Source: Aureobasidium sp. EXF-3400
Lineage: Eukaryota > Ascomycota > Dothideomycetes > Dothideales > Saccotheciaceae
Direction of reading: 5' to 3'
Assembly: GCA_024195585.1 (NCBI GenBank)
Contig: SWBL01000069.1
Location: forward strand, 1-64,000
Length of the DNA: 64,000 bases
Part shown: positions 1 to 12,060 of the stretch, piece after piece
How positions within the stretch are numbered: position 1 is the first letter of the stretch
Layout of the letters: the number at the start of each line of letters is the position of its first letter
Notes under the pieces: generated by a model
What the model was told of the DNA's origin: nothing
Databases searched by the model: none
Seen by the model: the letters and a program-made list of their open reading frames with translations, nothing else
Translations under genes and position numbers: made by a program

Positions 1-1215
1 GCCGCTGTGGTGCGTCGGAATGTACGGCTGTTGACCGTCAGCGGACGGCTCAACAGGGGCAAGGGCGGGAGGCGGTTGGTGCTGGAGGGAGAGGTGGTGG
101 AGTGTGGGGAGTTGCACACCGTTATGGAAGTACTGCGGACGAAGCCGAGGAGAATGAGAAGGAGTAGCCAAAGGAGTGTGGTCGGGAGTAGGCGAGGTGG
201 ACTCGTGAGAGAATGAGGGCGATGGTGGTGCGGTTGACTGAGGAGAGCCGGGACGCGACTTCTTGGTCATGCGGTGAGAGTAAGGGTCGTCATCCTCGTG
301 CGAGTGCGAGCGCGACATGGGCTGAGAAGTGGGGTTGGAGCTGTAGTGATAAGCCGAGAGAGAAGGAAGACGGCCAGTCGAGTAAGGGTGGTGGCTGTAA
401 GGGTGGGTGCCGTATGTGTGTCTGCTGGCAAGACCCATGTGATGCGAGGGAAGCGAGTTTTCGCGCTCGACTTGCGAGGCAGCGGTGGCCAAAAGGTTGA
501 TGTCCATGGGGTGATTGAGGCCAGCAGGGCTGAGATCGCCGCTCACATTACGGGTCAGGTAGGAGCCAGGGTTGCTTGTGTATGCGCTGGCGTAAGAATG
601 AGGGGGAGAGACGTTGGGCGATGAGAGCTGAGATGAGGGCGCCGAGTGAGCCAGGGTGTTCATCTTGGGTGGAGGAGGCATCATGTGGTTCATCTGCTGC
701 ATAACCTGGTGTTGAGCCTGGTCCATGATTCCAGCTTGAGCGGCGGCGGCGGCTGCGGCAGCTGCTGCTGCGGCGGCGGCATGTTGCTTGTTGCCACGTC
801 TCGAATTGGGGTTGTTGTGGATGCGCGAATGGCGGGTCAGCTCATCGGAACGGCTGAAGCGCTTTGTGCAGCCCGGGAACTGGCAGGCGTGCGGCTTCTC
901 GCCAGTGTGAGTGCGAATGTGACGAGTCTGATGCTCGAGGCGGTGGAAGGCCTTGTCGCACAGAGGACACTTGTAAGGGCGCGGCAGGTCAGGGCGCACA
1001 TCCTGTTGGGGAGGGGTCTGAGTAGTCTGCTCCTGTGTGGGCATGTTGGCGGCCATGGCGGGCACGGTGGCAGCAGCAGCCATGGAAGGGTGAGACTGGC
1101 AACCAGCGTCGACGTAGGTCGAGGGAGTGGTGGGGTGAGAAGGGGGAGTGGCCGAGGAAGAGTTATCTGGATTCAAGAGGCTGGAGAAATCCACACCGGA
1201 CGAAGTGCGCTGCAT
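1..1215 (-). CDS. creA: CreA carbon catabolite repressor, C2H2 zinc finger (3' end outside window)
   Basis: DNA-binding repressor that silences genes for alternative carbon sources when glucose is present; acts in the nucleus on SYGGRG sites (family knowledge). Reading from the ATG at 1215, the frame stays open for 405 codons to the window edge, so the stop and last residues are missing. Two adjacent C2H2 fingers are visible: C83/C86/H99/H103 and C111/C116/H129/H133, joined by a [10 protein letters not shown] linker and followed by [11 protein letters not shown], the Mig1/CreA signature. An alanine run follows the fingers. Further on are the conserved [16 protein letters not shown] block, a [15 protein letters not shown] acidic segment, and a [20 protein letters not shown] block. 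Family proteins are about 400-430 residues, so little is missing. The N-terminus ([10 protein letters not shown]) also matches CreA, supporting this start. No intron is needed. Confidence 0.96.
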   Translation of the reverse strand, partial: MQRTSSGVDFSSLLNPDNSSSATPPSHPTTPSTYVDAGCQSHPSMAAAATVPAMAANMPTQEQTTQTPPQQDVRPDLPRPYKCPLCDKAFHRLEHQTRHIRTHTGEKPHACQFPGCTKRFSRSDELTRHSRIHNNPNSRRGNKQHAAAAAAAAAAAAAAQAGIMDQAQHQVMQQMNHMMPPPPKMNTLAHSAPSSQLSSPNVSPPHSYASAYTSNPGSYLTRNVSGDLSPAGLNHPMDINLLATAASQVERENSLPSHHMGLASRHTYGTHPYSHHPYSTGRLPSLSAYHYSSNPTSQPMSRSHSHEDDDPYSHRMTKKSRPGSPQSTAPPSPSFSHESTSPTPDHTPLATPSHSPRLRPQYFHNGVQLPTLHHLSLQHQPPPALAPVEPSADGQQPYIPTHHSG

Positions 1216-4200
1216 TGACGACGTGAAGGTGAAAAATCTGGAGAATAGGCGGGAGGGGAGAGGGCGGGAGAACTGGTTAAATAGCGAGAGCGTGACGCAG
1301 ACGAAGGGAAAAGGCGTGGGGGTGAGCTCCAACTTTGACTGAGAAAAGATCCACCGACTGCCAAGCCGCAGCCTTCGTCGCGCCCGACGTTAGTCACTAG
1401 CGCACCTGTGCTGCTGGCCCAGGGCCGACAAGCTGGCGAGGACTCGCCGTCGGAACGACACGGCTCTAGATAGCGCAAGGTCGCTCTTCGGTCGACCGTC
1501 CCCAATTGCCTTGCCTATTCCAAAACCACCTCACCCGCTTGTGCCATCTGTCCCTTTTTGTGCACTGCACCCGCACACCCAGCACCAGCCCGGCGTGAAC
1601 AAGGCGCCAGCCAACCACACACCATGCCTCCTGCATCCCCCCAGAGATCGCTGCTCTGTCATCGTTTTCGAGTAGCTTCCGAACCCTCGTCTGTTTTGCG
1701 GAGCTCCCGCCCGGTTATCACAGAACAAGACTTTTTAACCTTTCCCGTGACGACCCGTGGCATGTGTTGGGGATGCCTTTGTGCACGTCTTCGATCGCGC
1801 TTTCACATCCTCCTCTGTGCTGCAATTATGACGATGCTGCACGGTTATCTCTCTCCAAGCGTTGGCCTCTTTGCAGCCGAGAAGCTCTTTCGTTGCGCTG
1901 CCTCGCCTTGCGTTTTTTGTATCTGGCCTCTGCGCTACACCTGACACGGGCGTGCTCCGGAAATGACTTTGTGGGGACCCACATACAAGATTTTTCGAAT
2001 TCTCATAGAAGCGCCCCCCAGAGGTCCAATAGGCCCGAAATAGCACTACGCCCCTGGCCGTGTTGTGTTTGTGCTGAACAACAGCGCCAAGCGCCCGCGA
2101 GAAAAAGGCCGGCCTCATCAAAATCCGAGCACTCTCAATTTCGCCGTGTTCTTGCCGAACTCGTCGTCGTCTTTTGTCTGGAGCTGGGGAGATGAAACGT
2201 GTGGAGCAAAGCGCTCACTACTCCAACCTCAAAGTCTCGTTTACAACGTATCCGCTTCCTCCTCTGTTCAGCGCAAGGGTTTTATTTCTCCGTTGGCGCT
2301 TCCTACGGTCGCATGACGAGGCTTGCGGTGGGTAAGGTGTTCCTGCTTATCTCTCTGCCCTATCTCCCTTCCACGCCTGGAATGGTGACCAGCGCTCATA
2401 TCTCACCTACATCCTAATTGGTCTTCAACCGAGCATTTACCCGCTGGTGGCTGCAGGCATCTGCTTTGACGCACTACGCAAAGCGTGCATAGATTATTGT
2501 ACAACATGATCTCTCCAGATACTGGCATGTGAAACAATCCAACCTGGAGATGCATCTGGGGAACAGCGAATTACGTTGCTCCATGCTGCCCGTGATTTGA
2601 ATACAACTTATCAGTCTCTCTTCGATACGCGCAACTCGTACAACGGAACGAGATCCTTTTGACGTTACTCCCGCTTTTACACTCCCATTGTCACCCCATT
2701 GTCATCAAACCTACTGCGCGTTGACTGCCCGTGTTCCGTTGCAAATCAGACACGGATCGAGTGGAGGAGTCCCGACATGCCTCCCCATATCAGGCGGGTA
2801 ATTGCGCTCCACTATTCAATCGTTGCAATTGTTCATACACTTACACAGCTGCCTGTCGCTTTCTCCCGATAAGAACATTCCCTTCGCAATTCATTTATGT
2901 CCAATTCCAAGCCCGGGGTAGCGTGGGGGTCGGAGACCTTCACCAGAACCTGGGGCATCATGTGCACTCGTTAGACTCGGTCACTCATCAATTAAGGACC
3001 CTGCGAAGGTCAGTATTGCAGATGGGCGATACTGTACAATCAGCTTGGCAAAACCAAAACGTAATTCATTCTCTAATCGCTGGACCAATGCACAAGCGTC
3101 AATCACGCCATTGTCTCCTCCTGCATCGCTGACTGCTCACGCACATACTTTGTAAAGCTCGTCTCCTTTCGCCCAGCGAGATCAACACAGCACACACCCC
3201 TCATTCAAAACTGACTTTCCATAGCATATCATAGATCCGGGGCAAATCGACCTGTTCTCCACGCCAAGGAAGCCATAACCTGGAGCTCGCAAGCCACATT
3301 TGCATATCCTCCACTTATCTACCATTGCCATGGGTCAATGCGGCATGGTCCGTGGCTATGGTTCTCGAGACACTCGAGGACTTCAGGTTCTAGAATATCA
3401 CACAATTTCAGAGGCTTCAAACGTCTTTGTTGCTATCGCATAATGGCTCTATGGCTGTGAGTCGCTTCAAGTCGCGTTGCGCAGCGTCCATCAGTGTGGG
3501 TTTGGTTGCCCAAGAGTGGGGATTGACAGATCCACCATGTGATTGAGTCATTGTTGATCTCCTGGTGTGATTGCGATCCCCACACACTCCTCAAGTCCAA
3601 GGTGCTAAGAGATCTACTCCGACGGCAGTCGACTCGATTGCAGAGGCTCCATGACGAACTGTATCTCGGCCCAGAAAGGAGAAAAATTGTCATCGGGTTC
3701 AATCGGCTCACTGCACGGCAGATGACAGCGGTGCGAGGCTCCACACAGTGATATGAGATTATCAGTTGCAACGCCTAGATCCGCCGCTGCCATCGGGGGA
3801 GCGGTTCAAGCGACTTCCGCTCCTTGAACGTTGGTTCACAGCCCACAAGACTTTGCACACACGTGGCCGTAAGCCCCAGAGCCAAACGCCAAAGGATTGA
3901 TGCAGGTCCCAAACATGGTCGGCCTACCTCTCCGCAAACATACAGCGCCACCAACAAACATCAAGACTTTTCCAAAAACATTTGTCTCTCGTACGTTTTT
4001 CTTTACTTGCCGGTGCGCACCTCAACGTTTGGAGGGTGCAAAGAAAAAGTCGTCTGTTATCTTCTTGGCAGTAGAATTTGCTCTCTCGCACCGAATATAG
4101 CATGGCGTCCGAAACATTGCCGTACAACCATCCCCAACACATTTGAACGAGAGCAAAGCGTTCAGGAAAATCTTTTCTGCATTTTCTTTTCGCGGCGGAT

Positions 4201-6816
4201 TCACGGCGTCACGCCATGGTTTCGTCGTCGTCGTCATCTCGCAAAGATGTTTTGGATCCCCGGTTTTCCCATCAACATATTCACGATTCAGTGACGTGGG
4301 AGCCTATGTTCCGAGACGCTCGCTTGGTGGGTTGAGCACAGTGAGCAGTGAGCAGTGAGCACTGGCTTTTGCTGGTCTTGGCTCAACATGGACAGCCCTA
4401 TATCCGGAGTTTTCTCTGTGACACTCGCTCGTAGCACTTACCGGCCCGACTCTGAGTGAGATACAGGTCTAAACCCAGGCCTCAAGATCCCACCAATATG
4501 TTATTAGGCAATCTCAGACGCGATTCGCTTCGAGTTCGACTCAACAAAGTGGCAGTCGACACTCCCAACGACGAGAGGTAAAACGTGTTTTACGTGATGA
4601 TAAAGATGCAAGTAGACTGCCATATCATGCATCACTCATTTCTTCCATGTTCCTGCAGCTCGTTACGTCGATGTTGTGGGGAGGCCCGACCCCACGACGA
4701 GCATTGCCATGTGTTTCTAAGACCAAAACCAAGCCTCACCCACACTTGCAAAGCCACCACAACTTGACAGAGAGGCGGTTAGTGGATGAAACCTTCCGCA
4801 GCTGCAGAGAAGGAGGGAAAGGAGCAATCCAACCATCGTGACAACGGCCTGCACTTGACATCGCAAGCCGTGTTGACTTCTGGGCCCACGCCCAGCTGCG
4901 CACTGATAAGTACAAGTGGCACCATCTTGCTTGTGTTTGTTCACAAGCTCAAGAGGCTGACAGTCTGCTTTCATGTGATTATCGCGTTGTGCTCAATCAA
5001 GATAGGAGTGCCGACAGGTTTCGCCGAGATACATCGCAACAGTTTGAGCTCCTGCCCAACGAATTCTCACAGCCTCTCCACGATTCGTGGTCTTGCAGCT
5101 CAGATAGTGTTGGGAAATCTATGCTGATGCCTTGATAATTTTTTTTTTCTCTGAACCATGATTGCGTGCTTCAGACTATCCGTGGTAGCTTCTATTGAAA
5201 TCACCCACAAATCACATGAACACGCCATAAGATGCATACGAGTAGATTGGTGACAGATACGGCTTACCGTATACGAACAACCCCACAGAAGGACGTGGCC
5301 TGGGGAGTATGCGGGAAGCAATTTGGAGAAAAGGAGGTTTGCTGGAGAACTCGTCCGCCCGTTGGAACCTTTTCTTCCCATCGTCCTCGGTTACTGCGAG
5401 ATGAAGGGTCCGGCATCACGAAAAGAACCATCTTCCGTGAGTCGGCAACTCGGCTGTATAACACCACTCTTATACTCGCCGAGTACCGTGTTCTAGCCGA
5501 GGACAAAATCCACCGCTCATGGCGTTTTCTCCAATTCCCCCCAACCGGGAGCTAAACGTCGTTCCTTGCAGACTGATAACAGAATATATTGGGATTCTAG
5601 CGGATCAAACGACCGGTATGCAATATGTTTCCTTCTTATGCGACCCTGTGGAGCTCGGAAGGAGCACTAAACTGCACTCAAGCATCCACAACCAGGGCGG
5701 TGGCCATCTCCAAGCAAAACGCGTGTCTGTAGCTGAACGCCACATCTCATTACGGTACTGCCGGCTCTAGCAAATCGCTATCACTCTAACAGCACGTGCG
5801 TCGGAAGAACTGCTGAATACCACTCATCATCACTAAGCACAACTTGCTAAGCATAAGAGCAACGTATCAGACAGTGAGGTTACTTCCGGTGGTGGAGATG
5901 ACAGCTACAGTTCATCGCGACGAAAGAGGAAGTTGCGCGTTATCTCGCCAGCTGAACCTGTGATCCGTTCACTCAACCCACACGGGCCCATGAGCAACCT
6001 CCTATTGCATCTCAGGCAATTATCTCCGCTGGCTTTTGCGGGTAGGATCGTCCTTCAGTCTCTTGTCACATGTGCCGCGCCAAATCCATACATGTCTGGA
6101 CTTCATGACTTCGCTTATGATCACTGTTTAACATGGCCATGACCTGCCCTGACTGGACCCTCTCTCCTGACTTACAGCTCCACAGATAAGAAGGAGGTTC
6201 GGCGCAATCCGCTTATTTCATTCACAACAAGAGAAGTTGGGTTCCCGCAGTTCTCCGATCGCCAGAACCTGACAGGTTCATCGACATGTGGTTTGAGATC
6301 ATATCACTTGATTTTCGAATCGCAGCGAGGATGATTCCTAAACATACCAAAATCTCTAGCACAACGTAATTACAACCGAGCATTCTCGGCCAGGTAGGTT
6401 GCTAGTCGATCATGGTCGGCTCCAACACTGTTTACAGTTTTTACACGACACAGACTCTTGCAATCTGCTAAAGTCTTCGTCGCTGTTCCAATTTCCTCTT
6501 TGACATGCATAAAGTAGCAGGGACGTTGTGCAAAGGTACAATACCACCCAAAACGGAGTAAGTCTCTTTGAGATCCATCACGCTATTAGCTGGTCTGGTT
6601 TGCGCATATTATACTGAGTATGTCGCTGCAACATGGAACAGTAAGTAAACTCAAGGAACCAGTAAGCACCTACACCGAGCATAATTGTCTCATAATACCT
6701 CTCAAATCAAACTCTCATGACAGCCATCCTATGTTTTCTGCTTCTGCGACTTGATGGTTTTCTGCATCCTTTCTCTTTGATACCCACTTGACCATCTGCA
6801 AATCAAGCTCGACAAG
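1216..6816. other. 5.6 kb non-coding region upstream of creA
   Basis: No ORF here has recognisable domains, good splice sites or protein-like composition; the longest frames are about 110-156 codons and overlap one another on both strands. The part next to creA is rich in C, T and GA tracts, as expected for a fungal promoter and leader. A short run of GAGCA(C/G)T-like units lies at about 4333-4362. The region probably holds the creA promoter and leader, but I cannot place a transcription start. No tRNA, rRNA or transposon signature was seen. Confidence 0.6.
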
Positions 6817-7089
6817 ATGGCATCGATACCACCGACCAACTCCATGTTCACCGACGACCCCTGGGAGACAACAACCATCATCGAGGAAGGACACAGAGAC
6901 AAACGCCTCCTTCAAAGATACATCTCTCGCGCACTCGAACCAAAAGATAAGGGGAAAGACCAACGTATCATGCAGAGCAGGCTACGAACCGATCAAGTCT
7001 TACGCCGCAGAATCATCATCGGGGCTTGTGTGGGTAGCTTCCTCTTCCTAGCGCTACTCGGCTTCAGCGTTAGTATGGTAGCAGCTTAG
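6817..7089 (+). CDS. Small single-pass membrane protein, 90 aa, function unknown
   Basis: The ATG at 6817 opens a single-exon frame of 90 residues. The first 60 are charged and soluble (acidic near the start, then Lys/Arg-rich). A basic cluster (LRRR) precedes one hydrophobic segment from about residue 66 to the end, with Gly/Ala/Ser/Phe/Leu composition typical of a transmembrane helix. The positive-inside rule would place the N-terminus in the cytosol, making this a tail-anchored protein (inference). I recognise no family. It stands alone between long non-coding stretches. A second ATG upstream in another frame (6788) gives no such organised protein. Confidence 0.5.
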   Translation: MASIPPTNSMFTDDPWETTTIIEEGHRDKRLLQRYISRALEPKDKGKDQRIMQSRLRTDQVLRRRIIIGACVGSFLFLALLGFSVSMVAA

Positions 7090-8061
7090 TGGATGATTCT
7101 CAATCAGCCTTGCAAAGTGTCATGGTTCTTGGGGAGTGTATTCGATGATGGGTTAGTGGGATTATTCAGCTATCGATTGGACCGCAATTGCGCCAGGGTC
7201 GCTAGTACAACTACCATTGATCCAAGCAGATACGACCTCTGGTGCCACACACGACATTTGGTGGCCTTGTCTTGGTATTTCGGGATCAGGAGATACTTCA
7301 AGCGTCTAGAGAAATATGTTTCGTTCCCGAAAATGTGGGAAGTTGCGTAGTTTTGCGCATTTATTCAGGGCAAAGCTTTGGTCATGGATTTCAGGTGAAA
7401 AGAACAACCGAAACAGCATACTTTCTAGTCAGTGCCCGAAAAAATTTACAGGAGAGTAAACAGTATCTCAGCATTCTATTATAAGTGCGCTCGCTATCGA
7501 CAATCCACAAGTTAGTTTACTTTGTCGCACAGATCTCTTGAATGCATCCCAGACCTTTGGATGGCCAACGCAACAAAGACGGATTGTGATAGATTTTTAC
7601 ACCAGAACACAGAGGCACGGTTACGTTCGAGGTTCATTTTGTCCTGAGGACGATGAAACTGAAGAGTTATGTGTGACGAGACTTTGTTGACTTCGAGAAC
7701 ACTGTGTATCTCGACAGGCATCTTGCGCCATAAGGTTGGTGCAGTTTCGGTGGCATCTGTAACAACTCCTGTAGGCCTCTGATCATAGCCAGGGAAGGTT
7801 GGCAGAGCAAAAACCGTTTGAGCATTTGAGGCAGCGTCTTGTAAAGTCACTACTATCCTTTCTCAAGCTCTTATCTGTTCCATGTTTATGTTGCTTCGGC
7901 AATCGAATCATACACCTCAAGCATCTGTGTCTGATGATATGATTGTTCTGCTTGGGAGCATAGTTGAGGCTTTCTGGACTGGATCTCGTAGCATGTCGTA
8001 GCATCCTCCGTTTTGGTTTCCATCACATAAGTCGACTTTGTTGATGATTACTATTCTACTT
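7090..8061. other. Non-coding region
   Basis: About 970 bases between the small membrane-protein gene and the SIM-like gene, which converge here. Only short overlapping frames without domain features are present. It presumably contains both 3' UTRs. Confidence 0.5.
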
Positions 8062-8741
8062 TCATTGTTTGGGCGAGACACACTGTGGGTGGGTGCACGA
8101 AGAAGAGTGCTGAGATTGCCGTTAGTAAAGCCCCATTCTAGAATGTACGAGAAACATATTACCTTAGATCTTGGCCAGAAGGAGAATCCTGTTGAGCGAA
8201 ATCCTGTTTCTTTGACGTGATCACTAGCAGGATCGATATGAGATTTGCCGCTGGTGTTTTCGAAAGGTGTAGGATCGTGCTCGAGAGTTAGGTCAATAGG
8301 CTCTTGTTGGCTTCCGTGCTCGATGGTCAGATCGATAGGCTCTTCATGGCTTCCGGATCTGAGTTGAGCCGTTGTTGTAAGTGTAGATCCTGAGACATCC
8401 TCGGCAGCTTCATCTCCTTCGATGACAATCAACTCTTCTGTCTTCTTGCTCTTGTATGCTTCTCTGATGATTTGGAGCTCAGCCTGCAGCTTAGATGGGA
8501 CCTTGGCATGGATCTTCATGTGATTCTCCTCAGCCTCATGAAGAGAGTCTTGAGCACACGCAAGCGAGGCCAGTGCCATGTGAGCGCGGATGCCGTAAGA
8601 TCGTGGCAGCCCTGTGAAGCTGACGAGACGTCTTGCAAGTTTGCGAGACAGCTTCCTCTCTGCCTTGCCACCAGACTTTGCGAACTTCTCCATCCGATCC
8701 CAATGGACCTCGAAGTCTTTTTCCTTTTTGGTGAGTGGCAT
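8062..8741 (-). CDS. Small protein with three SUMO-interaction-like motifs, 208 aa
   Basis: Two exons: 8741-8163 and 8109-8062. The 53-nt intron has a GTAATA donor, a TTACTAAC branch site and a CAG acceptor. I start at the ATG at 8741 because the frame upstream of it lacks protein character. Residues 1-100 are highly charged and probably helical. Then come three short hydrophobic patches followed by acidic residues: LIVIEGDE (104-111), PIDLTIEH (135-142) and PIDLTLEH (148-155). The I-D-L-T core resembles known SUMO-interaction motifs (V/I-x-L with flanking acid); the last two look like a recent internal duplication. PxDL could alternatively bind CtBP-type corepressors. No enzymatic domain is visible. 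Function is unknown; a SUMO-binding adaptor is an inference. Confidence 0.6.
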
Positions 8742-8961
8742 TGTTGATAAGGCGAGTTGTTGCTCTAGTGGTGGCGGCAGAACCGAAAGTGGTAGGTTGA
8801 GATATTTAGGTGAAAGCGTGCCCCTGAGGGATATGTAAATGAGAGACACATGGCAAGGAAAGTATAGTGAGTAGGATGCGACACTTCTCTCATCGATTCA
8901 CTTATGAAATCCGTCGTTTTTTTTTTTTTTTAAAAACAACTGACGAGCATTCTCACTTGTC

Positions 8962-11672
8962 CTATACTTTGGAGAAAGGAGTGATTCCCACGAGAAGTGG
9001 ACGTTCTTTCAAGCAACCTCCATGGCCACGCTTCTTCAGAAAGAAACTATGCATTTTCAAATTACAGCCATCGGCACACAGAGAGAGTGTTGACAAAGTT
9101 CCGCACTGTTCCATATATCGATCGACATCTAGTCCAGGGGTAGAAAGATTCTGGACAACTTGCAACAGGTGGGCGTACGTTATCTGTTGCTTCAGGCGTA
9201 CTGTCGTTACAAATATATTCTTGACCTTGGTCGGCAAGCTGTTAAGGCTAAATATCACCCCACTGGCTAAGGCCATCTCTGTCTCGATGTCGTCAACAAA
9301 GGATGGTACCATCGACCCTTTGACTTCTATGCTGCCCACAAGCCCATAAGACTTGACCTGTGCAAGACCAGAGAGGTGTATGTTCTTTGCTGTCTGTGTG
9401 GCATCTGCCCGGAAAAGCTCAACAGTGTCCTCATGCGGGCCAGGATAAGTACTCTCTCGAAAGATGAATATCAAATGGTCTTCGTCAGGTTGGGAAAACA
9501 TCGCCTCAGGACCCCAGAAATCAGATGCATCCAGGAGCCTGTTCAGTCCAGCAGACACAGAACATTCGTCGAGCTGTAATAGATGGCCGGATGGCGGTGT
9601 CTCCTGTAGTTGAAAGTCTTCGTCGACTAGTGCAAAAACCTTCTTTGTTTTCACGATCCACGAGCCATCCCTCTTGGCAAGGATTCCAAATACTCTGTTG
9701 ATTGCCCATCTCCAGGCTCGCTCAAGAACCCCCTCCACCCCTGGTGCATCTGCACTCTCTCTGCTAACGTCTCGAGGGCGCGGCTCGCCATTAGCGGTGT
9801 TGGTGTTGTGTTTGGTACCCTTGTAGTGACAGAACAAGGCGTCTTTAGTGCGGAATCCCAAGCGGCAGACATCGTCCTTGAATGGAACATTGGAATCGTG
9901 GTAAGCCTCGGCTCCATGTCTATCGACCCAGTACGTTCCTCCAGCATCGTTAGCCTTTTGAGGGTACCTGCAGCCTGTATATCCGCACATCTCCCCTCTG
10001 CAGTCAAGAGATCTGGCTCGAAGCATTGGTTGCCCTGGTAATGCTCCGTCCACCTTGCTAGCGCATCCATAAACACTTGCTGGCATCCAAACTGACATAC
10101 GTTCAAGTCGAGTTTCCCGAAGTCAATGGCGTGTGACATCGTGTGTCTGACAAACTGACTGCGTGTCACCGACGATCCAAATACCTCGCCACACGATGGC
10201 AACGGGCACCTGTACCGGAATTGCTTGGTATGAGTACCTGAGACATACTGAACATGCAGTTTGTCTGTCTCCCTGCGTAGGTGTAGCTGTGGCTGGTAAA
10301 TGGTTTCATCTGGCGAAGTCGCAGCCCGATGGTTTGCTCCGGCGTTAATGATGTTTCCTTGTGTAGCAGACTGGAACCCATCCCCGGCATCCTTTGGTTC
10401 TTGTCTAGGAGAATCATCAGCACTCTTGCCCTCCTGAGGCTTCGAGGTCGGCGTGGTTTCCTGACAAGAATGAGCGTTGAAGCGCTGTAGCTCAGTGGCA
10501 TTCGATGTGGGTTTGTAGTCCCAGTTGAATGTCGGCATTGTCGGTCCACACACCGTGCTGTCAGGTTCGACGAGGCTCTGGAATGCAGTGTCCCAACCCT
10601 GTTCGATTTCTGGTTGGAAGTAGCCATGAGATTGGCCAGCGTGCTGCACGTCCCGATCAGAGAACGTGAAGGCATCTGCCTGGTTCTTCACGTTGCTCAA
10701 TGCCCATGACGAAACACCATGCACTGTAGCACTTGCAAGAGTTGAGCCGTCAACCGAGTCTTGCCTGCCATTCAGGCCACGCCTCTTGAAGGCCGTTGAG
10801 AATTGGGGCAGTGTACTTTGAGACGTCGACCGGGCTTGTACTGCTGCTCTGCCATCCTCCTGTGACACTGGTGACGGCTGGGGCAGTGTATTCTGGGGCC
10901 CAAGTCGAGGAGTATGGGTCTCCGGCTAAGCCTGCTCTTGCCATGTCTGGAACCGAATGCCCATCCGCCTTTTGTCGTTTGGGGTTGCGGTTTGGATGAT
11001 ACTCGTCTGTCGAAGACCGTTGGTGTAGACCAGTAACGACACCCCTTTGCTGTTGTCCCTCTTTTTGCTTGTGTTCCTTGTCTTGCTGTTGCAGCATGTG
11101 AGTCGAGTAAGGATCCAACTGAGGGAAGCCATAGTGAGGAGTGCGAGCGATGCTTTGGTAGCCGTACTGAGGTAGGGTCTAAGTCGAGTAGTGGTCGAAC
11201 TGAGCGAAGCCAGGGCGTGAGGCAGGAGCGCTGCTTGGTAGCGGTACTGAGGCTGTGTGAGACTCGAGTAGGGATCAAACTGAGCGAAGCCAGAGTATGG
11301 AGTGGGAAGGTTGCTTTAATAGCCGTACTGAGGCTGCGTGTGACTCGAGTACACATGCGGCTAAGGAGGGCCATGGTGTGAGGCAGGAGCGCCGTACTGA
11401 GGCTGCGTGTGACTAAAGTAGACATGCGGCTGAGGAGATTGCTGACTAGAAGTTGCAAGATTGCCTTGGTGGCTAAACGCAGTCTGCGAGTGACCGGTGT
11501 GTGCATTGTGCTGGGGAGATTGACAGCGTGAGAATGGTCGATCTGGACCCGATAGACGAGGTGTAGCAGAATGCGTACTGTGGATGATTCTGGTTATGCA
11601 TGCAGACAAGAAAAGGTGAGACTGCACATACGCGGCATTCTGTGCTGCTTTGCAATCGTCATTCTCGTCCAT
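8962..11672 (-). pseudogene. Decayed C2H2 zinc-finger gene with Q/P-rich repeats, multiple stops and frame changes
   Basis: Protein-like sequence continues on the minus strand for about 2.7 kb but in several frames. From an ATG at 11672 a short exon can be spliced (GTATGT donor, AACCAG acceptor, 42 nt) into an S/Q/H-rich stretch ending in repeated SHTQPQYG units. TAG (11363-11361) and TAA (11318-11316) interrupt it, the frame slips within the third repeat, and another TAG (11181-11179) follows. It then changes frame near 10.8 kb into a segment with finger-like CPLPSC...H...H and CQFGC motifs (about 10220-10030). It changes frame again near 10.0-10.1 kb into a frame with CGYTGC...H...H and FCHYKGTKH, which runs to the stop at 8962. 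One frame change could be an intron (GTATGT donor near 10100), but three nonsense codons and several shifts make a working gene unlikely. It was probably a fungal C2H2 transcription-factor-like protein. Confidence 0.6.
11098..11435 (-). repeat. Four degenerate coding repeats (SHTQPQYG / FAQFDPYS type)
   Basis: Within the decayed zinc-finger gene, four diverged copies of a unit of roughly 60-100 bases can be aligned on the minus strand. They share CCTCAGCCGCATGT, TCACACGCAGCCTCAGTACGG and GGCTTCGCTCAGTT-like blocks. Copies differ mainly by C-to-T changes; two of these turn CAG into TAG and CAA into TAA relative to sister copies. Small insertions account for the frame slip. Confidence 0.6.
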
Positions 11673-12060
11673 TTGCAGGGGCTTTTGAAGCAGATCCAGA
11701 TCCGGATCAGCTGTATACAGAAAGGTAGACAACTTGAGTGATGATTCTGGTGTTCGCAAGTCAAGCGACGAAGCAGGATCGAAAGAAAAACAACATACAG
11801 AGAAGGCAGCATCGGCCCAAAGAAAGAACGACGTATATGCACTTTCCTTGAAAGCCATTATGGCGATACAGCCCTCCATCTTTCAACGTGCCTTCCCAAA
11901 TATGAAAAGAAGTTAGAATCATTTCAAGAGTCAGTCGTCCTCGAATATCATTCTGCTCAGTGTTGCAGAATAGTACTATGTTGTAGAGACAAAACGGGTG
12001 AAGTGGGACAGTATTTCCAGCTAGTATACCACAACTTCCCTACGGTCGCATCTCACGACG

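Noticed and set aside
1600..2000. SYGGRG-type CreA sites upstream of creA (autoregulation)
   Set aside because: The degenerate hexamer is expected about once per 256 bases counting both strands, so single hits mean nothing here.
10480..10520. GTAGCTCAGTGGC resembling tRNA box A
   Set aside because: No matching box B or cloverleaf downstream; it lies in the coding part of the zinc-finger relic.
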